Origin: a virus | DNA length: 28,374 nucleotides | IMG/VR virus record: IMGVR_UViG_3300017717_000049 | Location: 1-28,374 of that record | Strand: one strand, 5' to 3' | In this document: one piece after another, positions 6,524 through 12,128 of the stretch | Layout: each line of letters starts with the position of its first letter | How positions within the stretch are numbered: the stretch's first letter is position 1 | Program-made: the position numbers and the translations under genes | Notes under the pieces: model-generated | Databases searched by the model: none | What the model saw: the letters and a program-made list of their open reading frames with translations, nothing else | What the model was told of the DNA's origin: nothing

Positions 6524-6813
6524 TGGCTAAAAAAAAGGATCCACGATTAGAGCGTCATGGGCTTTCGGGTTACAACAAACCGAAACGCACGCCAAGCCAT
6601 CCAAAGAAAAGCCACGTCGTTTTGGCGAAAGAGGGTGATCGGATCAAGCTCATTCGCTTTGGTCAGCAAGGCGCTAAGACAAAGCCACCTCGCAAGGGAG
6701 AGTCCCAGTCTGACAAGGACAAGCGTGCGTCATTCAAGGCGCGTCATGCCAAGAACATTGCAAAAGGCAAAATGAGTGCGGCTTTTTGGGCAAACAAAAC
6801 AAAATGGAGCTGA
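6523..6813 (+). CDS. Small basic protein with KEGDRIKLIRFGQQG motif (96 aa)
   Basis: The start at 6523 is the ATG sharing its A with the previous TGA; a GTG three bases earlier is in frame but less likely. The product has a Lys-rich N-terminus (MAKKKDPRLERHGL), then a beta-hairpin-like 'HVVLAKEGDRIKLIRFGQQGAKTKP', then 'DKDKRASFKARHAKNIAKGKMSAAFWANKTKWS'. The pattern 'K-A-R-H-x-K-N-I-x-K-G-K-x-S-A-A-x-W' is one I recognise from marine phage and algal virus proteins of unknown function (I believe DUF6321, unverified). It closes the four-gene basic cassette just before the scaffold. The charge, and the known tendency of the family to sit with structural genes, suggest a virion or DNA-associated role. 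No enzymatic residues are identified. Confidence 0.75.
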   Translation: MAKKKDPRLERHGLSGYNKPKRTPSHPKKSHVVLAKEGDRIKLIRFGQQGAKTKPPRKGESQSDKDKRASFKARHAKNIAKGKMSAAFWANKTKWS

Positions 6814-6848
6814 TAAAGTAAGACTGTAAACAACCTTACGGGTTATTC

Positions 6849-7532
6849 ATGTCTGAAGAGCAAAGTCAGGGGATTACGTCCCCAGAGGCTCAAAGCAATT
6901 CTGAGCTGGATGCACTCAAAAAGAGTGTTGCTGCGCTTGAGAAGAAAAACTACGAGCTGATTGGCAAGCTGCAAAAAAATGAGCTGATAGGTGATGTGCC
7001 AGACGACTACAACGAACTAAAGGACTTTAAGCGTCAGGCTGAGCAGAACAAACTTGAATCAGAAGGCAAGTACACTGAGGCTCGTCAAGCTCTTGAGCAG
7101 CAGTATCGCGAGGCAACTGCTCAAAAAGATAAGCGCATTGCTGAGCTTGAAGCACGCGTCCGTGAGCTAGAGCTAATCGCACCTGCGAACACAGCATTGG
7201 CTGACGTGGTGCATGACCCCAGCATTGTATTTAAAGCTGATCTGTTGAAGCCAGATCAGATTGAACGTGAATCTGATGGCACGGTTGTTGTAGTCAATGG
7301 CTACGAGCGTAAACCGATTGACGAATGGGCCAGAACTTTGCCGAGTTACATGCAAAAAGCGCCTAAACCTGTTGGCAGTGGTGCGCCTGCTGGTCGTAGT
7401 GCTGGTGGAGACATTCCGCCTGGCACTAAAAATCCATTTTCCAAAAATACGTTCAATCTCACAGAGCAATCGCGCTTGTTTAAAACAGACCGAGACCTGT
7501 ATGAAAGGTTGAAAGCTGCTGCAAACCGGTAG
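6849..7532 (+). CDS. Capsid scaffold protein
   Basis: This 227-residue protein lies directly upstream of the major capsid gene. It has a long charged coiled-coil segment (residues about 16-108: 'ELDALKKSVAALEKKNYELIGKL', then 'YTEARQALEQQYREATAQKDKRIAELEARVRELELIA'). This is followed by a small globular middle (109-163) and a Gly/Ala/Pro-rich linker before a C-terminal helix 'NLTEQSRLFKTDRDLYERLKAAANR', the type of basic helix by which scaffolds hold coat protein. It would form the internal core of the prohead and then leave. No prohead protease gene is seen near it, so the scaffold is probably released intact or cut by an unrecognised activity. Confidence 0.85.
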   Translation: MSEEQSQGITSPEAQSNSELDALKKSVAALEKKNYELIGKLQKNELIGDVPDDYNELKDFKRQAEQNKLESEGKYTEARQALEQQYREATAQKDKRIAELEARVRELELIAPANTALADVVHDPSIVFKADLLKPDQIERESDGTVVVVNGYERKPIDEWARTLPSYMQKAPKPVGSGAPAGRSAGGDIPPGTKNPFSKNTFNLTEQSRLFKTDRDLYERLKAAANR

Positions 7533-7565
7533 TATGTGAAGCATAGGCAGAGCTACGCCGAGCCG

Positions 7566-7601
7566 ATTGGGTTACGCCCACACCGTAAACACCAATTTTT
7601 T
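7566..7601 (+). promoter_or_regulatory. Possible hairpin with T-run ahead of the capsid gene
   Basis: The 80-base gap before the capsid gene contains ATTGG (7566-7570) complementary to CCAAT (7592-7596), followed by six T (7596-7601). A competing small stem TGGG/CCCA is at 7568-7580. It could be a weak attenuator, an mRNA-stabilising element or a processing site that raises capsid expression. The stem is only five base pairs, so a real terminator is doubtful. A good ribosome site, GAGG at 7602-7605, follows at eight bases from the capsid ATG. Confidence 0.25.
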
Positions 7602-7612
7602 GAGGATCTGTC

Positions 7613-8635
7613 ATGGCGACTCTTCGCTCTGACATCATCATCCCCGAGGTATTTACGCCTTACGTCATTGAGCAAACCACTCAGCGTGATGCCTTTTTGG
7701 CTAGCGGTGTGGTGCAGCCTATGGCGGAGCTGAATGCTTCAGAAGATGGTGGTGACTTTGTCCAAGTGCCTTTCTACAAGGCCAACCTGTCAGGCGATTT
7801 TGAGCGTCTGACGGATAGCTCTTCCCTGATTCCAGGCAAGATCACTGCAGACAAGCAGGTTGCTGCTGTTCTGCACCGTGGTCGTGCATTTGAGTCACGC
7901 GATCTGGCTGCACTTGCTGCGGGCTCTGATCCGATGGCCGCTATTGGTTCCAAGGTTGCTGACTACATTGCCAACCAGCGTCAGAAAGATCTTCTGTCCT
8001 GTGTTGCTGGTGTGTTCGGTGCTGTTGAAGACACCACAGGCGCTGCCTTTGCTGGTCTGGCTGTTGATGGTCTGACCTCTGACACTCCGACCGAGCTTGG
8101 TCCTCGTCAGATTGTTGAGGCTAAATCGCTGCTGGGTGATCAAGGCGAAAAGCTCGCTGTGATCGCTATGCACCCGAAGGTGTATTACTCGTTAATGGAA
8201 CGTCGTGCAATCGACTTCATTTACGACAACAACGGTCAACCTGACACTGGTGCAACTGACGGTTCTACCGCTCAGGCATTCGGCAACGTAAACGTTCCGA
8301 CCTTTATGGGTCTGCGCGTTGTGGTTTCAGCTGACCTGCAAACCAACGGCGCTGCTCCTAACACTGAGTACGCCACCTATCTGTTCACTCAAGGTGCCAT
8401 TGGCTCCGGTGAGCAACTCGGTCTCCAGACTGAGACCGATCGCGACATTCTCGCCAAGAGCGATGCTATGTCGATCGATCTGCACTATGTGTATCACCCG
8501 ATCGGTTCTAAGTTCTCTACTGCCGTCTCTAACCCCACGCGGGCACAACTTGAGACCGTAGGCAACTGGACCAAGGTGTACGAGACCAACAACATTGGCA
8601 TCGTGCGGATTACCAACACCAGCAACCTTGACTGA
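7613..8635 (+). CDS. Major capsid protein (HK97-fold type)
   Basis: The 340-residue product is the shell protein. It starts with 'RSDIIIPEVFTPYVIEQTTQRDAFLASGVV', a form shared by many phage coat proteins of this scaffold-dependent type. It continues with an extended-arm/hairpin-like region ('FVQVPFYKANLSGDFERL') and a spine-helix candidate ('DPMAAIGSKVADYIANQRQKDLLSCVAGVF'). The A-domain and P-domain mix then includes 'EKLAVIAMHPKVYYSLMERRAIDFI', characteristic of HK97-fold capsids. It follows the scaffold and precedes a decoration-like gene. The ribosome site is GAGGATC eight bases before ATG. Codon usage is noticeably favourable (CGT, GGT, CTG), consistent with high expression. No propeptide is evident. 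Confidence 0.92.
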   Translation: MATLRSDIIIPEVFTPYVIEQTTQRDAFLASGVVQPMAELNASEDGGDFVQVPFYKANLSGDFERLTDSSSLIPGKITADKQVAAVLHRGRAFESRDLAALAAGSDPMAAIGSKVADYIANQRQKDLLSCVAGVFGAVEDTTGAAFAGLAVDGLTSDTPTELGPRQIVEAKSLLGDQGEKLAVIAMHPKVYYSLMERRAIDFIYDNNGQPDTGATDGSTAQAFGNVNVPTFMGLRVVVSADLQTNGAAPNTEYATYLFTQGAIGSGEQLGLQTETDRDILAKSDAMSIDLHYVYHPIGSKFSTAVSNPTRAQLETVGNWTKVYETNNIGIVRITNTSNLD

Positions 8636-8646
8636 GGGTAATCACC

Positions 8647-9009
8647 ATGGCATCTCTTTTTGAAGTAACCGCTGGTAAGGCAATCGGATACGTTTCCGGT
8701 TCTGCCGTTACCCAAGGCACCAGCAAGTCCACTGGTGTGACCATCAACGCCGCTGCTGGCGCGATCACCACCCATAACGCAAGTTTGGCTGGTGATGCCA
8801 ATGTCACTTTTACTGTGACTAACAGCGAAGTTGCAGCTACTGACGTGGTTCTGGTGTCTGTTAAATCAGGCGCCAGCACTGGTCTGTATGCAGCTTTTGT
8901 TTCGGCAACTGCTGCTGGCAGCTTTAATGTCACCCTGGAAAACGTCGGCTCTACCGCTGGCGAAGTTGTGGTGATCAACTTTGCCGTCATTAAGGCCGCT
9001 GCGTCCTGA
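8647..9009 (+). CDS. Capsid decoration (head fibre-like) protein
   Basis: This 120-residue, Ala/Thr/Ser/Val-rich, beta-sandwich-like protein lies directly after the major capsid gene. Its pattern 'KSTGVTINAAAGAITTHNASLAGDANVTFTVTNSEVAATDVVLVSVKSGAS...GLYAAFVSA...GSFNVTLENVGSTAGEVVVINFAVIKA' is the repeated strand arrangement I know from outer-capsid decoration proteins in many phages, ending in the characteristic 'I-N-F-x-V-I-K'. It would sit on the outside of the head and stabilise it. The ribosome site GAGGGTAA precedes the ATG at about eight bases. The stop overlaps the next gene by one base. Assignment is from family pattern and position. Confidence 0.8.
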   Translation: MASLFEVTAGKAIGYVSGSAVTQGTSKSTGVTINAAAGAITTHNASLAGDANVTFTVTNSEVAATDVVLVSVKSGASTGLYAAFVSATAAGSFNVTLENVGSTAGEVVVINFAVIKAAAS

Positions 9010-9179
9010 TGGGGTTGTTCGCTTTCCGGCGAATGAAGGAACGTGAGGCTGCTGCGCAAGTGGCGGCCTCCGCTTCTGAAAAGCCAACAAAAAAGACTTC
9101 TACTGTGAAGCCCGATGGCAGTAACAATCAACGCAACAGCGGGCGACGCAAACGCCAACAGCTACATAACGCTGACTGA
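9009..9179 (+). CDS. Short basic protein overlapping the connector gene (56 aa)
   Basis: ATG 9009 shares its A with the decoration stop, and the frame runs to TGA 9177-9179, overlapping the next gene by 65 bases in another phase. The product begins 'MGLFAFRRMKEREAAAQVAA', continues 'EKPTKKTSTVKPDGSNN' and ends in an Arg/Lys-rich stretch. I recall short proteins with an M-G-L-F-x-x-R-R start between decoration and connector genes in other siphoviruses, so the frame is probably real although short. The C-terminal third is constrained by the overlapping connector frame, so its composition may be accidental. Function unknown; probably a minor capsid or assembly peptide. Confidence 0.5.
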   Translation: MGLFAFRRMKEREAAAQVAASASEKPTKKTSTVKPDGSNNQRNSGRRKRQQLHNAD

Positions 9180-9675
9180 AGCGGATGCGTATGTAGAGGC
9201 GATGATCTCTAGCACCGATGTTTCTAAGTGGACTTCGGGCAACACTGACAGTCGTAATCGAGCCTTGGCCGCAGCAACGCAACGACTTGATCGTGAACGA
9301 TTTTTAGGCGCACGCGCCACTGATACACAAGCATTGCAATGGCCGCGTACTGGCGTGCGAAAGCCCGATACCTACGTCAACACGTACGCTACTGGCTTTC
9401 CTTTTCGGATCTCTGAGGATTACTTTACGGATACTGAGATCCCTGATCAGATCAAGCGTGCTCAGATTGAGCTTGCCGTTTACCTACATAACAACGTTGA
9501 CGGCATTAGCCTGAGCGGTCTGAACGATTTTAAGAACGTTAAGATTGGCAGCTTGGATGTGACACCTGACAAGACTGGTGCTGTTGGTGCTGACCACGTG
9601 CCGCCGATGTTTGAAAGGTACTTGACAAGCCTTAGAATTAGTGGACCAGGCAACATCGCTATCCGCAGGAGCTGA
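9115..9675 (+). CDS. Head-tail connector (DnaT-like family)
   Basis: This 186-residue protein is of the family often labelled 'putative DnaT-like ssDNA-binding protein', which in phage structural operons is a head-tail adaptor. Diagnostic segments are the N-terminal 'ANSYITLTEADAYVE', the helix 'NRALAAATQRLDRERFLGAR', then 'QALQWPRTGV' (the Q-x-L-x-W-P-R-T-G pattern), 'IPDQIKRAQIELAVYL', and the C-terminal 'PPMFERYLTSLRIS'. Adaptors of this type dock under the portal and start the neck. The 'ssDNA-binding' name is misleading here, because there is no replication context. The order adaptor, closure, HK97 gp10-like, terminator in the next genes supports the neck role. Confidence 0.85.
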   Translation: MAVTINATAGDANANSYITLTEADAYVEAMISSTDVSKWTSGNTDSRNRALAAATQRLDRERFLGARATDTQALQWPRTGVRKPDTYVNTYATGFPFRISEDYFTDTEIPDQIKRAQIELAVYLHNNVDGISLSGLNDFKNVKIGSLDVTPDKTGAVGADHVPPMFERYLTSLRISGPGNIAIRRS

Positions 9676-9677
9676 TC

Positions 9678-9929
9678 ATGGGTTACGGATCTGGGTATGA
9701 GCCGACAAAGGCGACACTTATTACAAATACGGCAGCCCAGACTGGTCGTTTTGTGAAGATCATGGCCCTGACGGATTCTGTAATTGCGTCGATGACTTCG
9801 CATTCGATCACGGAGAACGGCGTTGCATCTATCACTTCTGTTCCGTTTGACACATCAGCCTGTATTGAGGGAATCGAGATTACGAGCATCACGTTGGCTA
9901 GCGGTGCCGTCGTTGCCTACGAGGCCTGA
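9678..9929 (+). CDS. Small beta-rich neck/head protein (83 aa)
   Basis: It starts two bases after the connector stop and ends with TGATG overlap into the head-closure gene. The 83-residue product is rich in Ser/Thr/Ile/Val with alternating strands: 'AAQTGRFVKIMALTDSVIASMTSHS', 'TSVPFDTSACIEGIEITSITLASGAVVAYEA'. The pattern 'T-G-x-F-x-x-I-x-x-L-x-D-T/S-V-I' followed by a final 'I-T-S-I-T-L-x-S-G-x-V-V-A-Y' occurs in small structural proteins of many phages with no established function. By context it belongs to the head-tail interface or is a minor decoration protein. I cannot assign it further. Confidence 0.7.
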   Translation: MGYGSGYEPTKATLITNTAAQTGRFVKIMALTDSVIASMTSHSITENGVASITSVPFDTSACIEGIEITSITLASGAVVAYEA

Positions 9930-10294
9930 TGTCGTTAGCCAAGTCGCTGGAGAACGTAGCCGGTAAGGTCATCGCCAGGTTCGGTGGTGATGTAACGATT
10001 CGCTACGTTTCTGCTGGTGACTACGATACGACTACTGGCACGATTCCTGATTTCTCAACGACGATTGAAAGTCATGAAGTTAAAGGCGTTTTGGAAGATG
10101 TCAACACGCGTGAAGTTAATGAGCTGATTCAGGCTGGTGACAAGCGTTTGACCGTCGCGGCAAAAGATCTGCCATCAGTGCCCGAAACAAAGGATCGAGT
10201 GACTATCGGCGGCATTGAGCATCAAGTGGTTCGCGTGCAGACGACTGAGCAAGACAACACACCGATTACTTACGAACTCATTCTGAGGGTCTAA
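9929..10294 (+). CDS. Head-tail closure / neck protein
   Basis: This 121-residue protein has a small beta-barrel pattern: 'GGDVTIRYVSAGDYDTTTGTIPDF...ESHEVKGVLEDVNTREVNELIQAGDKRLTVAAKDLPSVPETKDRVTIGGIEHQVVRVQT'. The order of a 'tilde' loop, a strand with 'G-D-K-R-L-x-V', then 'D-R-V-x-I-G-G-x-x-H-x-V-V' and a last strand before 'Y-E-L-I-L' matches head-closure proteins of the SPP1 gp16 / lambda FII type. These proteins plug the neck after packaging and dock the tail. Position (after adaptor, before the HK97 gp10-like gene) is as expected. Start coupled by TGATG. Confidence 0.75.
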   Translation: MSLAKSLENVAGKVIARFGGDVTIRYVSAGDYDTTTGTIPDFSTTIESHEVKGVLEDVNTREVNELIQAGDKRLTVAAKDLPSVPETKDRVTIGGIEHQVVRVQTTEQDNTPITYELILRV

Positions 10295-10296
10295 GG

Positions 10297-10686
10297 ATGG
10301 CACGCGAAATCAAGATTAAAGACATCGCTGGCTTGATGGAGGATGAGATTGAGCATGTTGTTAGGGCAACTGCGTTGGAGTGGACAGCCGCAGTAAAAGA
10401 GCAAACTCCTGTTCGCGTGGTCTTACCTTCTGACCCGCCTTCTTACAGGGGAGGCGGTGATTTGCGCAATGCTTGGCAAACGCAGATTGGCAAGTTTCAA
10501 GCCACGATTACAAACAACATGGAATATGCAGAGCCTGTGTTGTACGGCAATAACTTGCCGCCCTCTTGGCAAGGACTCTATCGCACACGGCAAGGCACTA
10601 TCCCTGGCTTCCCTGACTTGCTCGGCAAAGAGATCGCAACCAAACGCGTGCCTAAATTTATTACAGCGTTTAGGCGGCGAAACTAA
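10297..10686 (+). CDS. HK97 gp10-like / tail completion protein
   Basis: This 129-residue protein has an N-terminal helix of about 40 residues, then 'TPVRVVLPSDPPSYRGGGDLRNAWQTQIGKFQATITNNMEYAEPVLYGNNLPPSWQGLYRTRQGT' and a basic tail. The combination 'T-P-V...G-x-L-R-x-x-W...I-x-N-x-x-x-Y-A-x-x-x-x-Y-G' is typical of the HK97 gp10 / minor tail Z-like family that completes the tail end facing the head. The ATG is preceded by TAAGG at a few bases. The C-terminal 'FITAFRRRN' may contact DNA or acidic neighbours. Its stop (TAA) overlaps the next ATG by one base. Assignment rests on motif pattern and order. Confidence 0.8.
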   Translation: MAREIKIKDIAGLMEDEIEHVVRATALEWTAAVKEQTPVRVVLPSDPPSYRGGGDLRNAWQTQIGKFQATITNNMEYAEPVLYGNNLPPSWQGLYRTRQGTIPGFPDLLGKEIATKRVPKFITAFRRRN

Positions 10687-11111
10687 TGGCAGCAGCAGAT
10701 CTCAATGCAATCCGCGCCACAATAGAAAGCCGTTTAGCAACAGAGCTTGCTAACAGCCCGACGCTGCCTGTCGTCTTTCACAACATGGCCTACGAGCCAG
10801 CACCAAACACGTCATGGGTGCAATGCCTGACGACGTTTGGCGCAGGAGAATATCTAAGCCATGGCGGCACAACTAACTCTCAAAACCGCATCGTCGGCTT
10901 GCTACTGCTCAACATCTTTTCGCCAAAGGGCGTAGGCCCTGGCGCGAACTACGTTATTGGAAAACGCATTCGAGACCTTTACAATAGAGCCATCGTGTCG
11001 GGGGTTTTCTTCGACGCTCCCACAGGCCCAGAGGCATTGGCATCGCCAACACCCGAAGGCTTTTTCCAAACACAGGTCCGTGTGACCTTTGAATTTATCG
11101 AGGAACTCTGA
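10686..11111 (+). CDS. Tail terminator protein (DUF4128-like)
   Basis: This 141-residue protein has the tail-terminator arrangement: N-terminal helix 'AADLNAIRATIESRLATEL', a short 'P-V-x-x-x-N', a strand 'TSWVQCLTTFG', a hydrophobic strand 'RIVGLLLLNIFSPKGVGPGANYVIGKRIRDLY', then a final strand 'FFQTQVRVTFEFIEEL'. The lambda U/DUF4128 type caps the growing tail tube when the length set by the tape measure is reached and connects to the neck. It lies immediately before the tube protein, as in lambda-type clusters. Start overlaps the preceding stop (TAATG). Good confidence from order and secondary structure pattern, not from strict sequence signatures. Confidence 0.8.
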   Translation: MAAADLNAIRATIESRLATELANSPTLPVVFHNMAYEPAPNTSWVQCLTTFGAGEYLSHGGTTNSQNRIVGLLLLNIFSPKGVGPGANYVIGKRIRDLYNRAIVSGVFFDAPTGPEALASPTPEGFFQTQVRVTFEFIEEL

Positions 11112-11113
11112 CC

Positions 11114-11536
11114 ATGGCTACTATTCGCGGCGAATCTGGATCTGTCCAGTTTGAAACTGGCGGAGGCAGTCTCGCGACTGTTGTCGGTACTCGTAGCTGG
11201 AGCCTGACAACAACTAAAGAAACCTTGGACACGACTGTCCACGGCAATACTTTCCGTCAGTTTGTTGGCAGTCTGGTCAGTGGCTCTGGCACGGTTGAGC
11301 TGGTGTATGACCCTGACGCAACCGGTCAAGCTGGTTTAATTGAAGACGTAGTTAAAACGGGCGACACCGCTGATGCGTCGTTTGAGCTGTTCACGACTGG
11401 ATCTTCGTCTGGCACAGACTCTATTGCCTTCGGCGCAATTATCACAGACATGGAGATTACTTCTACTGTCGGTGAGCTGGTTATTGTGTCCTGCAGCTTT
11501 ATCACCAGCAGCACTATCACTTCCAACCTTCAGTGA
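11114..11536 (+). CDS. Major tail (tube) protein
   Basis: This 140-residue beta-rich protein lies between the terminator and the tail assembly chaperone gene. Its sequence 'VQFETGGGSLATVVGTRSWSLTTTKETLDTTVHGNTFRQFVGSLVSGSGTVELVYD' has the 'S-W-S-L-x-x-T-x-E-x-L-D-T-T' start and 'G-x-x-S-G-S-G-T-V-E-L' centre of compact tail tube proteins. It ends 'ITDMEITSTVGELVIVSCSFITSSTI', the closing strand pattern of that fold. Hexameric rings of it form the tube. It is small, with no added Ig-like domain as in lambda V. The 36 bases after it hold a TATAGT hexamer but no convincing -35 box. Confidence 0.9.
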   Translation: MATIRGESGSVQFETGGGSLATVVGTRSWSLTTTKETLDTTVHGNTFRQFVGSLVSGSGTVELVYDPDATGQAGLIEDVVKTGDTADASFELFTTGSSSGTDSIAFGAIITDMEITSTVGELVIVSCSFITSSTITSNLQ

Positions 11537-11572
11537 TAAGGCTATAGTTTGAGCAATTGAGTTGTTTACTTA

Positions 11573-11929
11573 ATGCCTGCTCAGGCTCGCACTGTTGACT
11601 TGCTGGTTGGGGCTTTTGACCTCAACCAGCGTCGCAAATTTGAACTGAAGAACGCAGACGGCAAAAAGGTTGTTGACCTGTTCTTCAAGCCGATCACACG
11701 CGCAGATCGTAAGAAGGCGCAAAGCTTGGCTGGCACTGATGAGGCGTTAGACATCAGCACGCAGATGTTGTGTCAAATGGCTGAGCTGGAGGATGGCAGC
11801 AAAGCGTTTGCAGCTGCTGATGCGGCAAAGCTTCAACGACAGCTGCCTGAATCTGTGTTGAATGAGCTTGAGCTGTTCTTGTTTGGTCTTGGCGAAGAGA
11901 CCGAGATGGAGGAAGCAAAAAACGACTGA
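11573..11929 (+). CDS. G: Tail assembly chaperone, short form (G-like)
   Basis: This 118-residue product of the upstream frame lies between tube and tape measure, the fixed position of the tail assembly chaperone. It has strands at the start ('RKFELKNADGKKVVDLFFKPIT'), then helices 'RADRKKAQSLAG' and 'AAKLQRQLPESVLNELELFLFGLGEETEMEEAKND'. In lambda, gpG coats the tape measure and recruits tube subunits. The frame ends shortly after the heptamer A AAA AAC at 11917-11923. No ribosome site is obvious before ATG 11573 (the leader is AT-rich), so initiation may be modest. The remaining 175 bases to 12105 are coding only in the -1 frame. Confidence 0.88.
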   Translation: MPAQARTVDLLVGAFDLNQRRKFELKNADGKKVVDLFFKPITRADRKKAQSLAGTDEALDISTQMLCQMAELEDGSKAFAAADAAKLQRQLPESVLNELELFLFGLGEETEMEEAKND

Positions 11930-12105
11930 AGCAGGACAGCTGGACTCTGTTTGAGTTTCATCTGGCCTGCGAACTAGGCATGACCGTAAGCAGGCTTCGC
12001 ACTGAGTTGACCGATGCTGAGCTAGTGCATTTTGCTGCGTATTACGAGATCAAGCGAGAGGAGGAAGAAAAAGCAATGGATCGCGCAAAACAGAAGCGGC
12101 GGTAG
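11573..12105 (+). CDS. Tail assembly chaperone, frameshifted long form (G-T-like)
   Basis: A -1 slip on A AAA AAC (11917-11923) joins the first 117 residues of the G-like frame to a 60-residue extension read from 11923 to TAG 12103-12105, giving 177 residues. The extension reads 'RLKQDSWTLFEFHLACELG' then 'MTVSRLRTEL..AELVHFAAYYEIKREEEEKA' and ends in a basic helix. This is the family of minor tail protein T, with its aromatic W-x-L-F-E-F and 'E-L..A-A-Y-Y' elements (DUF4035-like). No start codon suits the extension alone, so fusion by frameshift is the natural reading. By analogy with lambda, a small fraction of product would be G-T, and the ratio matters for tail assembly. Confidence 0.85.
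11917..11923 (+). promoter_or_regulatory. -1 programmed frameshift site A AAA AAC
   Basis: In the G-like frame the codons read GCA-AAA-AAC-GAC-TGA, so the heptamer is A AAA AAC, a standard X XXY YYZ slippery sequence. The zero-frame stop comes two codons later. The -1 frame is open for 60 codons and encodes recognisable T-like sequence. I did not identify a clear downstream pseudoknot or an upstream stimulatory Shine-Dalgarno, though GGAGGAAG at about 11908-11915 just upstream is purine-rich and may act as one. Confidence 0.85.
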
Positions 12106-12128
12106 GATAGAAGCATTGCTGGGCAGCC

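Noticed and set aside
6818-6839. GTAAG/CTTAC inverted repeat between the basic cassette and the scaffold
   Set aside because: A five-pair A/T-containing stem with a 12-base loop and no T-run is too weak to call a terminator.
7173-7544. 123-aa minus-strand open frame antisense to the scaffold
   Set aside because: The sense strand encodes a clear coiled-coil scaffold. The reverse frame has a low-complexity Ser/Thr/Arg segment and no ribosome site.
8610-9158. 182-aa open frame on the minus strand
   Set aside because: It runs antisense across the decoration gene and its neighbours, has no start context or recognisable motif, and its composition (long Val/Ala/Thr runs) is what a reverse reading of the Ala/Val/Thr-rich decoration gene gives.
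9115-9675. DnaT-like similarity suggesting a replication protein
   Set aside because: Placement between decoration and closure genes and the family's usual location mark it as a head-tail adaptor; the DnaT label is inherited annotation.
11537-11572. Possible promoter (TATAGT at 11543-11548) between the tube and chaperone genes
   Set aside because: No acceptable -35 element lies at 16-18 bases upstream, and the neighbours look like one transcript.
11930-12128. A ~200-base gap after the chaperone stop that could be read as noncoding or as a decayed gene
   Set aside because: It is fully explained up to 12105 by the -1 frame T-like extension, leaving only 23 bases before the tape measure.
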